64,000 nt of DNA from Lepus europaeus (taxonomy: Eukaryota; Chordata; Mammalia; Lagomorpha; Leporidae): the NCBI RefSeq assembly GCF_033115175.1, contig NC_084850.1, positions 20,057,218 through 20,121,217 of the forward strand, read 5' to 3'. Below, piece after piece: positions 1-14,200 of this stretch. Both the position numbers and the translations under genes were made by a program. The notes beneath the pieces are model-generated. The model made no database searches. It was not told where the DNA came from and saw only the letters and a program-made list of their open reading frames with translations. Each line of letters opens with the position of its first letter. The first letter of the stretch is position 1.

Positions 1-2760
<2,760 letters not shown>

Positions 2761-3618
2761 GTAGCCCACTCCTTTCAGCCAAGGAAACATTGGTTGAGTG
2801 TAACCAAGCAGAGGCAGGCTGAGTTCTACTTTGACCGTAGTCTTGGAGCTCTCTGGGGAATAGATCTTTTATAACCCATCTGAATATTGTCCCCCAGTGT
2901 CACTTAACAGGTTAAGAAGTTGTCCCCTTGGGAATGGCTTCAATCTCCATCTCTGGAGTTTAAATCGTATTCTGCTTGTTCTGTTCTCGTTGGAAAAAAA
3001 CAACACAGTAGCTCATAAAATAATTGACTCAAAGTGTGTGTGTGTGTGTGTATTCGGTTTTCTTTACATGCAAAAAGCTGATATAAATCATCTCTCAAGC
3101 TAGGAACCTATACAGATAAATTCATTAACCTCGCAAAAAAAAAATTCGATCGCTTTGTGCTCAGGTTTACCGAAGTTCAGAAACACTCCAACCTCCTCCC
3201 AAAGAAGCAGTCTTTGGTGGTGTGGTGGGTTTCTCACTTCCCTCTAAATTCTTTCTACTCCTCTCTAGAAGTTCCCAGTGGAGACTTCACACTTAACACC
3301 TCTCTTTCTCAAGGAATATTTTCTTGTTCTCAATCTCTCAGTTTCTCAATGAGAATTTTCACAGTTCTCACCTCCTTACTCTAGCTTTGTCTTTGAGAAC
3401 AGTGGATTCCTCTTTTTTCCATGCTTTTAAAAATCACTCCTTGTATGCGTGAGCTCTCTTTGCTTTCTCTAGACATTATTTCTCCATGAATGAGTTACAA
3501 ATGTCAACTCCTAGCCTGCCACTCTCCCAGCAGGTCTCTACCTGTTGGATACTGATCGTATCTTGTCCAGACACCTACCACCTTCAAAACTAAAAATGTT
3601 TTGAAATAGCTCTTTCAC

Positions 3619-3663
<45 letters not shown>

Positions 3664-3705
3664 TTTCTCTATATATAATATATATTATATATACATATAC
3701 TTTCT
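2761..3705. other. Intergenic, unassigned, with TA microsatellite
   Basis: Ordinary AT-rich DNA upstream of SLC9A6. It contains a GT run near 3037-3050 and a long TA run at about 3625-3662 that merges into the duplicated block around the next SINE. No gene is recognised. Confidence 0.6.
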
Positions 3706-4030
3706 GGGGCTTGCGCTGTGGCATAGTGGGTTAAGCTGCTCCCTGCAGTGCCAGCATCCCATATGGGTGCCAGTTTGGGTCCTGGCTGCTCCACTTTTGA
3801 TCCAGCTCTCTGTTATGGCCTGGGAAAGCAGTAGAAGATGGCCCAAGTCCTTGGGCCCCTGCACTCATGTGGGAGACCCAGAAGAAGCTCCTGGATCCTG
3901 ACTACGGAGCAGCTCAGCTCTGCCCATTACAGCCATTTGAGGAGTGAACCAGCGGATGGAAGACCTCTCCCTCTCTGCTTCTGCCTCTCTGTAATTCTGC
4001 CTTTCAAATAATAAATAAATAAATCTTAAA
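3706..4030 (+). mobile_element. C-repeat SINE
   Basis: Nearly full-length tRNA-derived lagomorph SINE: GGGGC start, body with the CCCATATGGGTGCC and GCAGTAGAAGATGG blocks, CT-rich section and AAATAAATAAATC tail. It sits between two copies of a TTTCAC-CTTTATATA block (see findings). Confidence 0.92.
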
Positions 4031-4034
4031 TATA

Positions 4035-4048
4035 TAATTTCTTTCACC

Positions 4049-4079
<31 letters not shown>

Positions 4080-4082
4080 CTT

Positions 4083-4130
<48 letters not shown>

Positions 4131-4135
4131 CTTTC
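4035..4135. repeat. TA/CT/TA compound microsatellite
   Basis: A TA run at 4052-4078, a CT run at about 4082-4107, then another TA run to about 4130. It repeats the order of motifs on the left of the SINE at 3610-3705. Confidence 0.9.
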
Positions 4136-5244
4136 TCAATCTTTGTACTATCAGAGGTACTACTACTAATCCCATTTCTGTCATTCTGATTAGAACTCAA
4201 GGTTCTCAAATGTTTTCATCTCATAGTCATATAAGCTCCCTTTTACAACAAGAATGCCCAGGCCACTTCAAGCTGCTGCAGTATGGATTCATACCCCTCC
4301 CCAACTAACCAGCTCTTTAGACTCTGTAACAGTGGTAGGATTTAAAAAAAAAAAGTTCTAAAATGGAGTTTAACTCCCAGTCCTGTCCCTGTCATGTGAG
4401 TAACTGCCCTAGACCACAGATTGTCACTGTGTGTTCATTCTCTCCTATTACTACCTGGATCCATGTCTTTCCAGGAATATCCATGGATGCCTGCCCTCTA
4501 CACCCTGACCCTAGCCTAACCACACTTTTCCTGTTCACACAGGGGTAGGCGTTCTAAAGGCAAGAAACCCAGGTAAGCATCCTTTGCAGGCTTCCTGCTG
4601 TCCCCTCCTCCCCTGAATATTGGGGTCACCCCAAAAGAGCTACCTAATGAGCTTAATCCTTTCTTGTAGTGTAATCACTCATTCCAAGGCTGGTTTTCAG
4701 CAACACAGAACTACTTTCCACTCCCACAGTGTATGGAACTTGAAACAAAACTGTTAGATTGCTTCTCTGACCACAGTTAAGGGAGCACCTTTAAGCCAAG
4801 GATGTGGCCCCAGCAACTTAGTCTACGCTGGTAACCATCTCTTTATATCAAAGTTCCAGGAAGAATCTTGAGATGGCAATCACTCTACCAGGCAGCCAAT
4901 CCTGCAAGCTTTGGGCTCCTTCCAGAATGTACTTCTCTGTGGACACTTCTGACTCCCACCTCCCTGTTTCTCCTCTCACCGATGCCTTTCTTGAGCACGT
5001 GCCCCCTGGAATGCCCTCTTTTTTAAGCAAACTACCCAAGTCTCAGCTGCTGGAATTGATGGCCCCTCCACCTCCTTCTTTTACTGGAACCTGAATGTCT
5101 CCCAAGATTCACGTGCTCTGAAGCCGTTTCATGTGGAGGCTGTTCATTTCATCTCAACCTCACCCCCCCACACACACACAGACATGCAATTCACACCCAG
5201 TATCATATGGCCTGAAGGAGTTGGCACTTTGCTCACTCCCTATT
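4136..5244. other. Intergenic, unassigned
   Basis: No transposon or gene is recognised. The longest open frames are about 60-70 codons and unlike any family. Confidence 0.55.
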
Positions 5245-5557
5245 TTTAAAAAGATTTCTTTATTTGAAAAGCAGAGGCAGAGAGAGAGATTGAGAGAGAG
5301 GTCTTCCATCTGCTGGTTCACCCTCCAGATGGCCGCAACAGCCAGAACTGTGCTGATCCAAAGCCAGCAGCCAGGGGCTCCTTCCGGGTCTCTCACATGG
5401 GTGCAGGGCCCAGGGACTTGGGCCATCTTCTACTGCTTTCACAGGCCATAGCAGAGAGCTGGATCAGAAGTGGAGTAGCCGGGACTCCAACCAGCGCCCA
5501 TAGGGGATGCTGGCACTGCAGGCAGAGGCTTTACCCGCTAAGCCATAGCACTGGCCC
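5245..5557 (-). mobile_element. C-repeat SINE
   Basis: Full-length antisense copy. The A-tail reads as T-rich AAGATTTCTTTATTTG at the left and the element ends at CACTGGCCCC. Flanks CTCCCTATTT and CTCCCCATTGTT are a possible target duplication. Confidence 0.9.
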
Positions 5558-6195
5558 CTCCCCATTGTTCTAACCCATTACTTCTCCCCCCTTCATTAAG
5601 GACCTAACACCTTCTCCTCTCCTCTCCTTGCTGTTGTCATTTACTGATTTCCTAGTGAGGCCCACACATTCACAGAGTACTTATGCATCTGGTTCCCAGA
5701 CTACCCCCCTCCCTCCCAGCCCTGCAATCAGATCATCCCGAGCAAATGCAATGCTAATATCCAGAACTCACCAGCAAATTCCAGTTTTGCCTCCTTTTTC
5801 ACCAGGAAAATCCTACCCTGCAGCTTTTTCATTAGGAAAATCACAAGGCATTCTGGGGAAATCCTACTTGAAGCTTTTTCACTAGGAAAACCCTACCTTG
5901 CAATCTACTTAAACACAACACCCCTCTAGCTTCCTGCTGCCTTCCAGGGTGTGCCTCACAAAACTTTCCAGGATACCCTCAGGTTAAGTTAGGAACCAAC
6001 AGGGCTCCATGAGCCCCACCCCCACCCCCCACCCCCGAGCAGGTCTCTATCCCCCCCTCCAGGGAGGGTGTTAGATTTTTAAGTTTGTTATTCTACAGGT
6101 CATGAGAACCTTGAGGGCAAGGACTAGGTGTCACTTATTTCTGTACTGACAGCACCTAGCACAAGGCCTAACCAAAAGAGGTACTCAGTGTAACA
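5558..6195. other. Intergenic, unassigned
   Basis: Contains a short tandem of related units (TTTTTCACCAGGAAAATCCTAC-like) at about 5795-5895 and a C-rich CCCCACCCCCACC run at about 6016-6038. No gene is recognised. Confidence 0.6.
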
Positions 6196-6353
6196 TACAC
6201 AGGAACTTCGAAAAGTTTATGGAAAATGGAATTAAAGGATAAGCTTATTGGGGTGCAAAAATTGAAATTCACACATGGCTTTTTTTCACAATATATATTT
6301 TCCATGAGCTTTCTGAAGATTTCTCATATGCAGGGATTTAAAAATACTTTTGT
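6196..6353. mobile_element. Palindromic MITE-like DNA repeat, left part
   Basis: Carries the arms AACTTCGAAAAGTTTATGG and CCATGAGCTTTCTGAAG, which are diverged inverted copies of one end. The same repeat type occurs at 43.75-44.56 kb and 56.07-56.62 kb. The right part continues at about 7600-7665 after nested insertions. Confidence 0.6.
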
Positions 6354-6501
6354 GGGGCCGGCACTACGGTGTAGCATGTAAAGCTGCCATTTGCAGTGTG
6401 GGCATCCCATATGGGTGCTGATTCGAGTCCCGGCTGCTCCACTTCCAATCCAGCTCTCTCCTATGGCCTGGGAAAGCAGTAGAAGATAGCCCACGTCCTT
6501 G
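6354..6501 (+). mobile_element. C-repeat SINE, 5' half (split by LTR)
   Basis: Starts GGGGCCGGC and runs to GTCCTTG. The missing 3' half resumes at 7410 in exactly the expected place. Flanks AAAAATACTTTTG and AAAAATATTTTTG (12 of 13 identical) are the target duplication of the whole SINE. Confidence 0.93.
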
Positions 6502-7409
6502 TGATGTAGGCAAGCATATAGGATAAAATTGATTAGGTTCGTGAGCTGGAAGACCACGCTTTCACCAACGCCCCTGTTTGATCTCATACCCCTACTTTTT
6601 TTTAAATTTTATTTATTTATTTATTTATTTTTTGACAGGCAGAGTGGACAGTGAGAGAGAGAGAGAGAGAGAAAGGTCTTCCTTTGCCGTTGGTTCACCC
6701 TCCAATGGCCGCTGCGGCCGGAGCACCGCACTGATCCGATGGCAGGAGCCAGGTGCTTCTCCTGGTCTCCCATGGGGTGCAGGGCCCAAGGACTTGGGCC
6801 ATCCTCCACTGCACTCCCGGGCCACAGCAGAGAGCTGGCCTGGAAGAGGGGCAGCCGGGACAGAACCGGCACCCCGACAGGGACTAGAACCCGGTGTGCC
6901 GGCGCCGCAAGGCGGAGGATTAGCCTAGTGAGCCACGGCGCTGGCCCTCATACCCCTACTTGACCCCACTTGTGCACCCACCTGTGGATCAGACTAATTA
7001 ACCACTCCCGTTTGGAAGTGGAGTAAAGGCCTGAAACACGATGGGCCTGGCCCTTTTTCCTTTTTTTTCACTTTGCCCTTCTTTTTCCTTCCCTGCTCTT
7101 GATCCCTTGCTGCCCCCACGCCTTCAGGGCATGTGGTCTTTGGGCCACCAGCTCCAGGCTTCCTGGCCTGCATGTTCCTCCAAAGGGCTGGCTTTTAGCC
7201 TGCTCTCTGCTCCGTAGGAATCCAGATTTCCCTTTCTCTTTTAGATAGAGTCCTCACTCCCCTATGCATTTTTCTCACTGAATAAAAAGCTTAAAACTTA
7301 ACATGCTGCCTGGTTTACTTGTGCCAGTATTCAGAATTCTTCTCTGAATGTGTGGCAAGAGCCCACATGGCTTATTAATATTAATATATTAATAAACAAA
7401 TCAGTAACA
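6502..7409 (+). mobile_element. Solo LTR, class I ERV, interrupted by a SINE
   Basis: Begins TGATGTAGGC, ends AGTAACA, and is flanked by the 4-bp duplication CTTG (6498-6501 and 7410-7413), as expected of retroviral integration. Without the SINE inside (6597-6960) it is about 545 bp. AATAAA at 7281-7286 marks the R region, followed by about 120 bp of U5. The sequence aligns along its length with the reversed LTR at 38.8-39.2 kb. It points toward MMGT1. No internal retroviral genes are present. Confidence 0.88.
6597..6946 (-). mobile_element. Young C-repeat SINE nested in the LTR
   Basis: Antisense copy of the young subfamily, without the CCCATATGGG block and carrying the GGTTCTAGTCCC-type B box. 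A perfect 14-bp target duplication (CTCATACCCCTACT) lies at 6583-6596 and 6947-6960. Confidence 0.95.
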
Positions 7410-7600
7410 CTTGGACCCCTGCACCCATGTAAGAGTCCCGGAAGAAGCTCCTGCCTCCTGGCTTCAGATCGGCCCAGCCCCAGCCATTTCAGCTATTTGG
7501 GGCATGAACCAGCAGATGGAAGATCTCTCTCTTCTCTCTCTCTGCCTCCGCCTCTCTGTAACTCTTACTTTCAAATAAATAAATAAATAAATCTTTAAAA
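7410..7600 (+). mobile_element. C-repeat SINE, 3' half (split by LTR)
   Basis: Resumes at CTTGGACCCCTGCACCC and ends in AAATAAATAAATAAATC plus an A-rich tail. It is the 3' half of the element that starts at 6354. Confidence 0.93.
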
Positions 7601-7665
7601 ATATTTTTGCATCTAAATAAGCTAATCTTTTAATTCCACTTTCATGAGCTGTTTGAACTAGCCTC
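7601..7665. mobile_element. Palindromic MITE-like repeat, right part
   Basis: CATCTAAATAAGCTAATC followed by TTTTAATTCCACTTTCATG matches the end of the MITE-like family. It continues the element broken at 6353. Confidence 0.5.
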
Positions 7666-8513
7666 ATATCTGTGCATCAACAAATGTTTCTTAAATATAA
7701 TTCAGTGCCGAGAAAATCTCCAGGTTGTAGACGATACTAAATCCCCCTATGTATACAGGTTCAATCAAGGATAAACTGAAAGAGGGCTTTGCAGTACTTG
7801 GTACATAGTAAGTGCCCAAGTAAATAGCTGATAATTGAGTAAAGTGGATAAGTTTAGTCTACACGTTCCTTGATTCATTGGAGGTGCCTGCTAAACACTG
7901 AATTAACTAATTCACTTATTGAGGGAAAGGCTGGAAAGCCAGGCTGAATTCATACTGTGGAAGGTCTCCATACTATGCAAATTCTAACTTAATCATTTCC
8001 CTGATCAAAAACTTCCCCAATGTCAATTTGGCAGCAGAAAGATGGTAAATGAAGTGCAGAGAGATGAGCAACAGGAGGCCAGTTAGGAGATTAGAAAAGC
8101 AGTCTTGTTGAAAAGTAGTGAGGCCTCAATTTAGCAGGTATGGTAAGAATGGAAATGGGATAAGGAATTCAGGAGACAATGCAGAGGTAGGATTACCTGT
8201 CTTCACAATTGATTAGGTGCATGGGTGGGAAGTGTTTGAGGAGGAATTGAAAGATGATTCCAAGGTTTGGAACCTGGATAACTGGAAAACGTAGGTCTAT
8301 GAGTAGCATTGTTATGTGAGTCAAAAGGTCTAATTTAAATGAAGGAATGAAGGCACTTGTGTGGCATCCTAGTGCAGATATCAAAATAGGCACTTAGAAA
8401 GTTGACCCTGCAGTTCAGGGGTGAGATCAGAACCAGCAGTCGACTTGGGATCCATATATGCAATATTGAAGCTGTAGGAACTATTGCATTCTCCAAAGAA
8501 GAGAAGGTGAAAA
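7666..8513. repeat. Ancient mammalian interspersed repeats
   Basis: ACATAGTAAGTGCCCAAGTAA at about 7801-7821 resembles an L2/MIR 3' end. From about 8100 the text (GATTCCAAGGTTTGGAACC, CAGTTCAGGGGTGAGATCAG) resembles a common old mammalian repeat that I cannot name with certainty. Confidence 0.45.
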
Positions 8514-9064
8514 TGTTACCGGAGAAATTGCAGGGTTCTTGTCTTCGCACAAGAAAGAATTCAGGCATGAGACAGAGAGTAATGGGAGGTAAAATAGCAA
8601 GGTTTATTAGGGAAGGGAAAGGACGGATGGGCACCTCTCCAGACAGAGCCTGAGAGACTGGGGAGGAGGAAGGAGGGAGGTTACATGTTGAGTGGAGAGA
8701 TTACACCTGACCAGGCCAGGCGGGCGGCTCAGCAAAGATGCAGAGAGCTGAGCGCGCAGTCCAGTTGAGGCTGGGGGTTTTTAAGGAGATGGGTCTAGCT
8801 TCCCCACCTCTGCTCCTCTTGGAACAAAGGGCTTTTTGGATGTAAATAGAAAAACCTCTCTTGAAGGTCTGACACAAAGGACTTTATGGATGCAAATATT
8901 ATCAGACAGGAGGAAGGGAGCAGGGTGTTTGAGATGCAGACACTAGGCTGCACCTGGGAGATTGTGGAAGATTGTCAGGCAGAATGGGTGGGAACCTCCA
9001 CCTGGCAGGTTACCAGGTAGAAGGGGGCAGGGCAGGATGGGAGGGCCAGGCTGCCCCTGAAACA
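8514..9064 (-). mobile_element. Solo LTR, second class I ERV family
   Basis: About 551 bp with TGTTAC and GAAACA inverted ends. Read on the minus strand it has a TTAAAAACC TATA-like box, a GC-rich start of R, AATAAA about 160 bp further on, and the CGAAGACAAGAACCC U5 text typical of gammaretrovirus-like LTRs. It is unrelated to the LTR at 6502. No clear 4-5 bp target duplication was found. It points toward SLC9A6, whose start is about 6 kb downstream. Confidence 0.82.
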
Positions 9065-9585
9065 TTATCGGGATGACTTTGAGATGCAGATGCATATGCT
9101 GGACATAGATGTCTTCTCTTTAGGCCTGTTACACACACATAAGCTCATAACTGACTTCCTACCTAACAAAAAGAGACCTCAGTCTCAGGGCAATAGTAGC
9201 CTATGTTCCAGTAGAATAAAGAAAAGGTCACAGCCATCAGAATGCGGCATAAGAATGCTGGAATTTTCACAGTTTACTTTCTGAACAAACCAACCCAATG
9301 TGCTACAAAAAGCAAGTAAGATTTTCAGTGCCAATAGGAAGGACATTTGGAATAAATAGTCATATTAACCTCATACAAATAACCTAAAATGTGGTAATGG
9401 AACTCTAAGAGAAATATTAATAGATCTAGAAATGGCCCAGTTAAGAACAATTAAAATAATCAAAAGGGAGAAGTATCTGACATTTTTGGAAAGAGTAAAG
9501 AGATACAGAATTTCCTCAGCTTGGAAAAAATAGTTGTAAGAGTCAGTAACTGTGAGACTATTATAACACTTTATATGTCTCAATG
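9065..9585. other. Intergenic, unassigned
   Basis: The first bases probably continue the old repeat broken by the LTR. Nothing else is recognised. Confidence 0.5.
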
Positions 9586-9589
9586 CTGA

Positions 9590-9765
9590 AGACAGCCTTA
9601 TCAGATAAACATAACAATCATGTTCATTTTACAGACAAGCTAACTGAGGCACAGTGAAGTTCAGTACCTTCTCCAAAATCCCAGCAGTAGAAAATGAAAT
9701 GTCGGAATTCAAACCCAATGTCACTCTAGGGCCTATGTTTTTAACCACTGTAGCATAAATTACCC
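9590..9765 (-). repeat. MIR element
   Basis: CATTTTACAGACAAGCTAAC, TGAGGCACAGTGAAGTTCAG and TTTTTAACCACTGTAGCA follow the reverse of the MIR consensus in order. Confidence 0.7.
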
Positions 9766-11550
9766 AGTAAACAAATAAATCTTCAAGATAAGAATCATGT
9801 AACCACAGTCTCATTTACTGAGATTCAAAATGCAATTTCTAATGCATCACTTAATGCTTTAAGGAAAATACAACTTTTTGTTTGAATTTCTTACATTGAG
9901 TGTACATCACTTTTGTAAGAAAAAAAGTAAAGAGGATGCCATTTTGATATTGAAAATGCCAGTTTACTCAGCAGGTACTAAATTTCCAAAATTTGTTACC
10001 TAGAGAGGTTGTACTAAATACAAAAAACTTGAAGAAAAGTTTAGTATGTGCAATAGATATATATTTCTTATAGATACCTATAATAGTCAGGAACATATTT
10101 CCTAAGGAAAGTGTTTTTTTTTTTTATCTAGATAGGAAAAGACAATGTGTAGTAGACAGGGAGAATATGCATGGGAAGTGGAGACATGGATGAGTAGCAT
10201 ATGAAGACATTTGTGTAGTTGGGTGGCACGGAACAGTTAATGAAGTTGAAGACAATTCTGTGATAGCAGTGCTTTCTCTACTCAAGGTACTATCCTGGGA
10301 AACATGAAGTCTTTGCAAATAACATCCCAGGAGGAAATTCTTTAGACATTATTCTTACCTTCTGTAACATTTACATAATTTGTACACAGGACATAAGAAG
10401 AACAGCTGTTTCATTTAGGAAAAATTAAGGTGCTTCCAGGGTCATTTGGGAATTTAAATATTCTTTCCCATGAGGTTTGACTTTTGTTCTAAAATCTCAT
10501 GAAAACAGTGCTGCCATTAGCTATACCTTGCACCTTGGAGATTAACTCTAATCTAGAGAACCATGTCTGAAGGGATTCAAGGTATTTCTCTGAAGGATAT
10601 AGTCCTTGGTAACTGTGACTATGAATACTTTGGCTTCCCTTCAGGGTGCAGTCTACACATAAGACAATTAAAATCCAACTCCAAACACACGATTTAACCA
10701 TTTATTATTGGAAAATGTGAAACTAGGCTAGCTTATCTTGTACTCAGTATATGAGTAACAGGTTGAAGACAGAGAGGAATGCATTTTAAGGGGAAACAGA
10801 AAAAAAATCTCAATGTCTGACGAGGTCAATTCCCTGAAGAACAGGATAATGCAATGATAGCTTATACAAATAGCAGATTCTGTACTGGCCTCTTTTTTTC
10901 CCCCATAACTTCATCTTTTGAAAAGAAAGGAAACAAACCTCAGATCCCTTCAGAACATTCCTAATCACTTTCTGCATCAGATACATTGGTATTAGAAGAG
11001 TTAAAACAGTAGGGCACTTGAAAAGCCTAATTTCAATTTGACCATTGTCTGAGTTAAAACAAAGTTCTAGGAGGTTGTTTTTTTTTTTTAAACTATCTTT
11101 TCCATCTTGCCACCTCCCAGGGGTAGAGAAGGAAGTACTTTCTTGCCAAGTACCCAGATTACCTCCTGGTTCTTCCTGATCGTGAGACTTATAAATACAT
11201 TATACTGCATTTGATATTAATCAAATACTGTGAAAAATTTTGGCAAAGAGGTGAAGAAGCTGGAGAGGGCCTAGAGAAAAATAATGACTTTGACTAAAGG
11301 TTTGGAAAATGAGATCCAGCACCAAAAACATAAAGGCAAAGTTGAGGAAATATGAAGAATCCTGGACATCTTTTATTTTCTATTTTCTTTTTTCAGCTTT
11401 GGGGAAGGTCAACTGTATTAGGAAATATTTATAATCAAAAAGTTATCAAAATTTAAGAGTGCCTGCAAGTCCACAAGGGTGTGACCTCAATTCAAAACAG
11501 AAGGACTCTCTGTAAAGAGTTTTTCAAATAGAAATACATCTATCATATGT
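9766..11550. other. Intergenic, unassigned
   Basis: AT-rich DNA with short T-runs near 10110-10125 and 11078-11090. No gene or young repeat is recognised. Confidence 0.5.
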
Positions 11551-11554
11551 TCCC

Positions 11555-11815
11555 ATATCCTTCATTCAACAAACACTTATTGAAAGCCTACGATGTGACA
11601 GTCAATGTTCTAGACACAGGGAAATCTCTGTCCTCTTGGAGCTTACGTTTCTGTGCTGGAGGATAGAAAGTAAACAATAATAAGCAACATAATAAACAGG
11701 TAAATTGTATAGTATGCTAGAAGGTGATACAAAAAATACAGAAGGCTAAGAGGATGAAGAATGGAATGTTGCAAATTTAAAAAGGGTGGTCAAGATAGGC
11801 CTCTAAGCTAGCGAG
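11555..11815 (-). repeat. Ancient L2-related interspersed repeat
   Basis: TTCATTCAACAAACACTTAT, CTAGACACAGGGAAATCTC, TTGGAGCTTACGTTTCTG and GGTGGTCAAGATAGGCCTC match, in order, a widespread old mammalian repeat usually classed with L2. The exact family is uncertain. Confidence 0.6.
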
Positions 11816-12215
11816 GATGAGCAAATTGATGCAGCTAAAAGGTAGAATTCTGTTAAGGTTAGGGGAACAAATGGTGATTACACTTTGCATTTACGCTGTA
11901 ATATATAGAGTTTCCAAAGCTGTGCCACTCAGCCAGTGGATACTGGAGGAACTGATGCAGAGTTTGGTAAAAAGGATGAATTCTGGATGGGCCACTCACA
12001 TGGAAACAAACGTCCAGCTGGTAGTCAACAGTGCGAATCTGGGGTTATGGTGAGTTATCTGAAACAGAAACGTTGATTTGGAATCACGATCATATCTACG
12101 CAGGTGAGAGCATCAGGGGAGAGCAGAGTAAAAACAGGCCCATTTTAGGGACTAAATACAAAGAAAAATGGAAGAAGAGTACATTTTGTCCTTGGGTTTA
12201 GAGAGAGCGCGAGAG

Positions 12216-12231
12216 AGCGAGCGCGCTCGCT
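12216..12231. other. 16-bp perfect CG-rich palindrome
   Basis: AGCGAGCGCGCTCGCT is its own reverse complement. It ends a GAGAGAGCGCGAGAGAGCG run about 800 bp upstream of the MMGT1 start codon. Confidence 0.9.
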
Positions 12232-12594
12232 AGGATTGCATCCTTTCATTTCCTCTTTCATTTCTTCCCTAAAGTTAGCTGTCCTCATCACAAGACACTT
12301 GGCGCCACGCTACACTTTTTTTGTGGCAAATCTTTCGTCAAGCCCTTTGGAAGGTAAGAGGGGAACTAACATTTACTGAGCATCCCCCGCAGGCCAATTG
12401 TTTAGGGCTCCAGAGCCCAGACTGTTGCCCTTGACACTCCAGCTGCTTCCTCGGTTTAACACCTTTGCCTCCTTCAGCAGTGCTTGCGCCTAGAAGCCGG
12501 AAGCGCAGGAAAGGTCTCCCGAAAACAAAGGACACAACTTGAAGGAAAACAAAAAAAAAAATTAAAAGTACCGTCGGGAGTCTGAGCCTAGCCC

Positions 12595-13225
<631 letters not shown>

Positions 13226-13825
13226 TGACTAAGACAAGCAGTGCCGGGGTCCACTGGCTGGTGGAAGCTTTGGAGTTTGAGTTCGAGGCGAATAAGGCAT
13301 CAGATATTGCGGGAAGGTTAGAAGGGAATGTCTAGGAGAGGATTCAGAGCGGGAGTCTATTCCAGAATCCAGGACAAGTGATGTCAAATCCAGCACGGGG
13401 CAGGTCAGGCAATGTGGAGTAAAGGAGTCCAGATGCTCGCGGTCTCGTGACAGCCAGGTGGACAACATCTTGGGTACTCCTGGGCTGTCCAGATACAGAT
13501 GGAGAAGTAGTGACCCGTGCGTGGCCTTAGGGAGACCCGGGGGAAAGACCATTAGACTGGAAGTCTGAAGAACTAGTTAAAAATTTGCTTTACTGCTATA
13601 AGTGTATGTGACCTTGTACAAAGGATATGTGCTACACTGCGTTATAAAATTCAGTCTTTGGTCATTGGTTGAAACTGCATTGTGCTTAGGTGCTAGGGGT
13701 ACAGTGATGCCCGGAGGGAGTTCAAAGTCTAGTGGAAAAGCAAGTGGATTGAGAAATGATCACAACAAAGTGACATATATGCTGTGCTTAAAGCATATAA
13801 GAACGCGTGGAGCTGGGGAATTAAG

Positions 13826-13985
13826 TATCTTCGAGCCTTGCTGCACAAAGTGTGCTCAATTGACCAGCACCAGGGAGCTCGTTAGAGACACCCAGGCCCC
13901 ACCCCAGATCTGTTGAAACAGAATCTGCGTTTTAATAAGATCCCAGATGATTTGTATGCACATTGGTTTGAGAAGTACTGTCCTG
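13826..13985. mobile_element. hAT-Charlie MITE remnant (MER5-like)
   Basis: CTGCACAAAGTGTGCTCAAT, ACCAGCACCAGGGAGCTCGT, CCCAGGCCCCACCCCAGATC and TTTGAGAAGTACTG follow the MER5/MER20-type consensus in order. Lies in MMGT1 intron 1. Confidence 0.7.
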
Positions 13986-14049
13986 GAGGAGATTAGGATA
14001 CACTGGGGTACTGTCATTTTCTACAACAAGCTTCAGCTGTAAAATTGTA

Positions 14050-14200
14050 TAATCATAGCACAAGGAGGGCCCTGGGAGATTACTGAAGTCTAATCCCTTC
14101 GTTTTACAGATGAGGAAATGCCTGGCTAAGGTAGTGTTAGACTCAGATTACGCTTCATGCAAACAGAAAAGCTAGCTGGGAATTGAGCAGACTGTAGGAG
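14050..14200 (-). repeat. MIR-like fragment
   Basis: CGTTTTACAGATGAGGAAAT with flanking text resembles the reverse MIR core. In MMGT1 intron 1. Confidence 0.45.
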
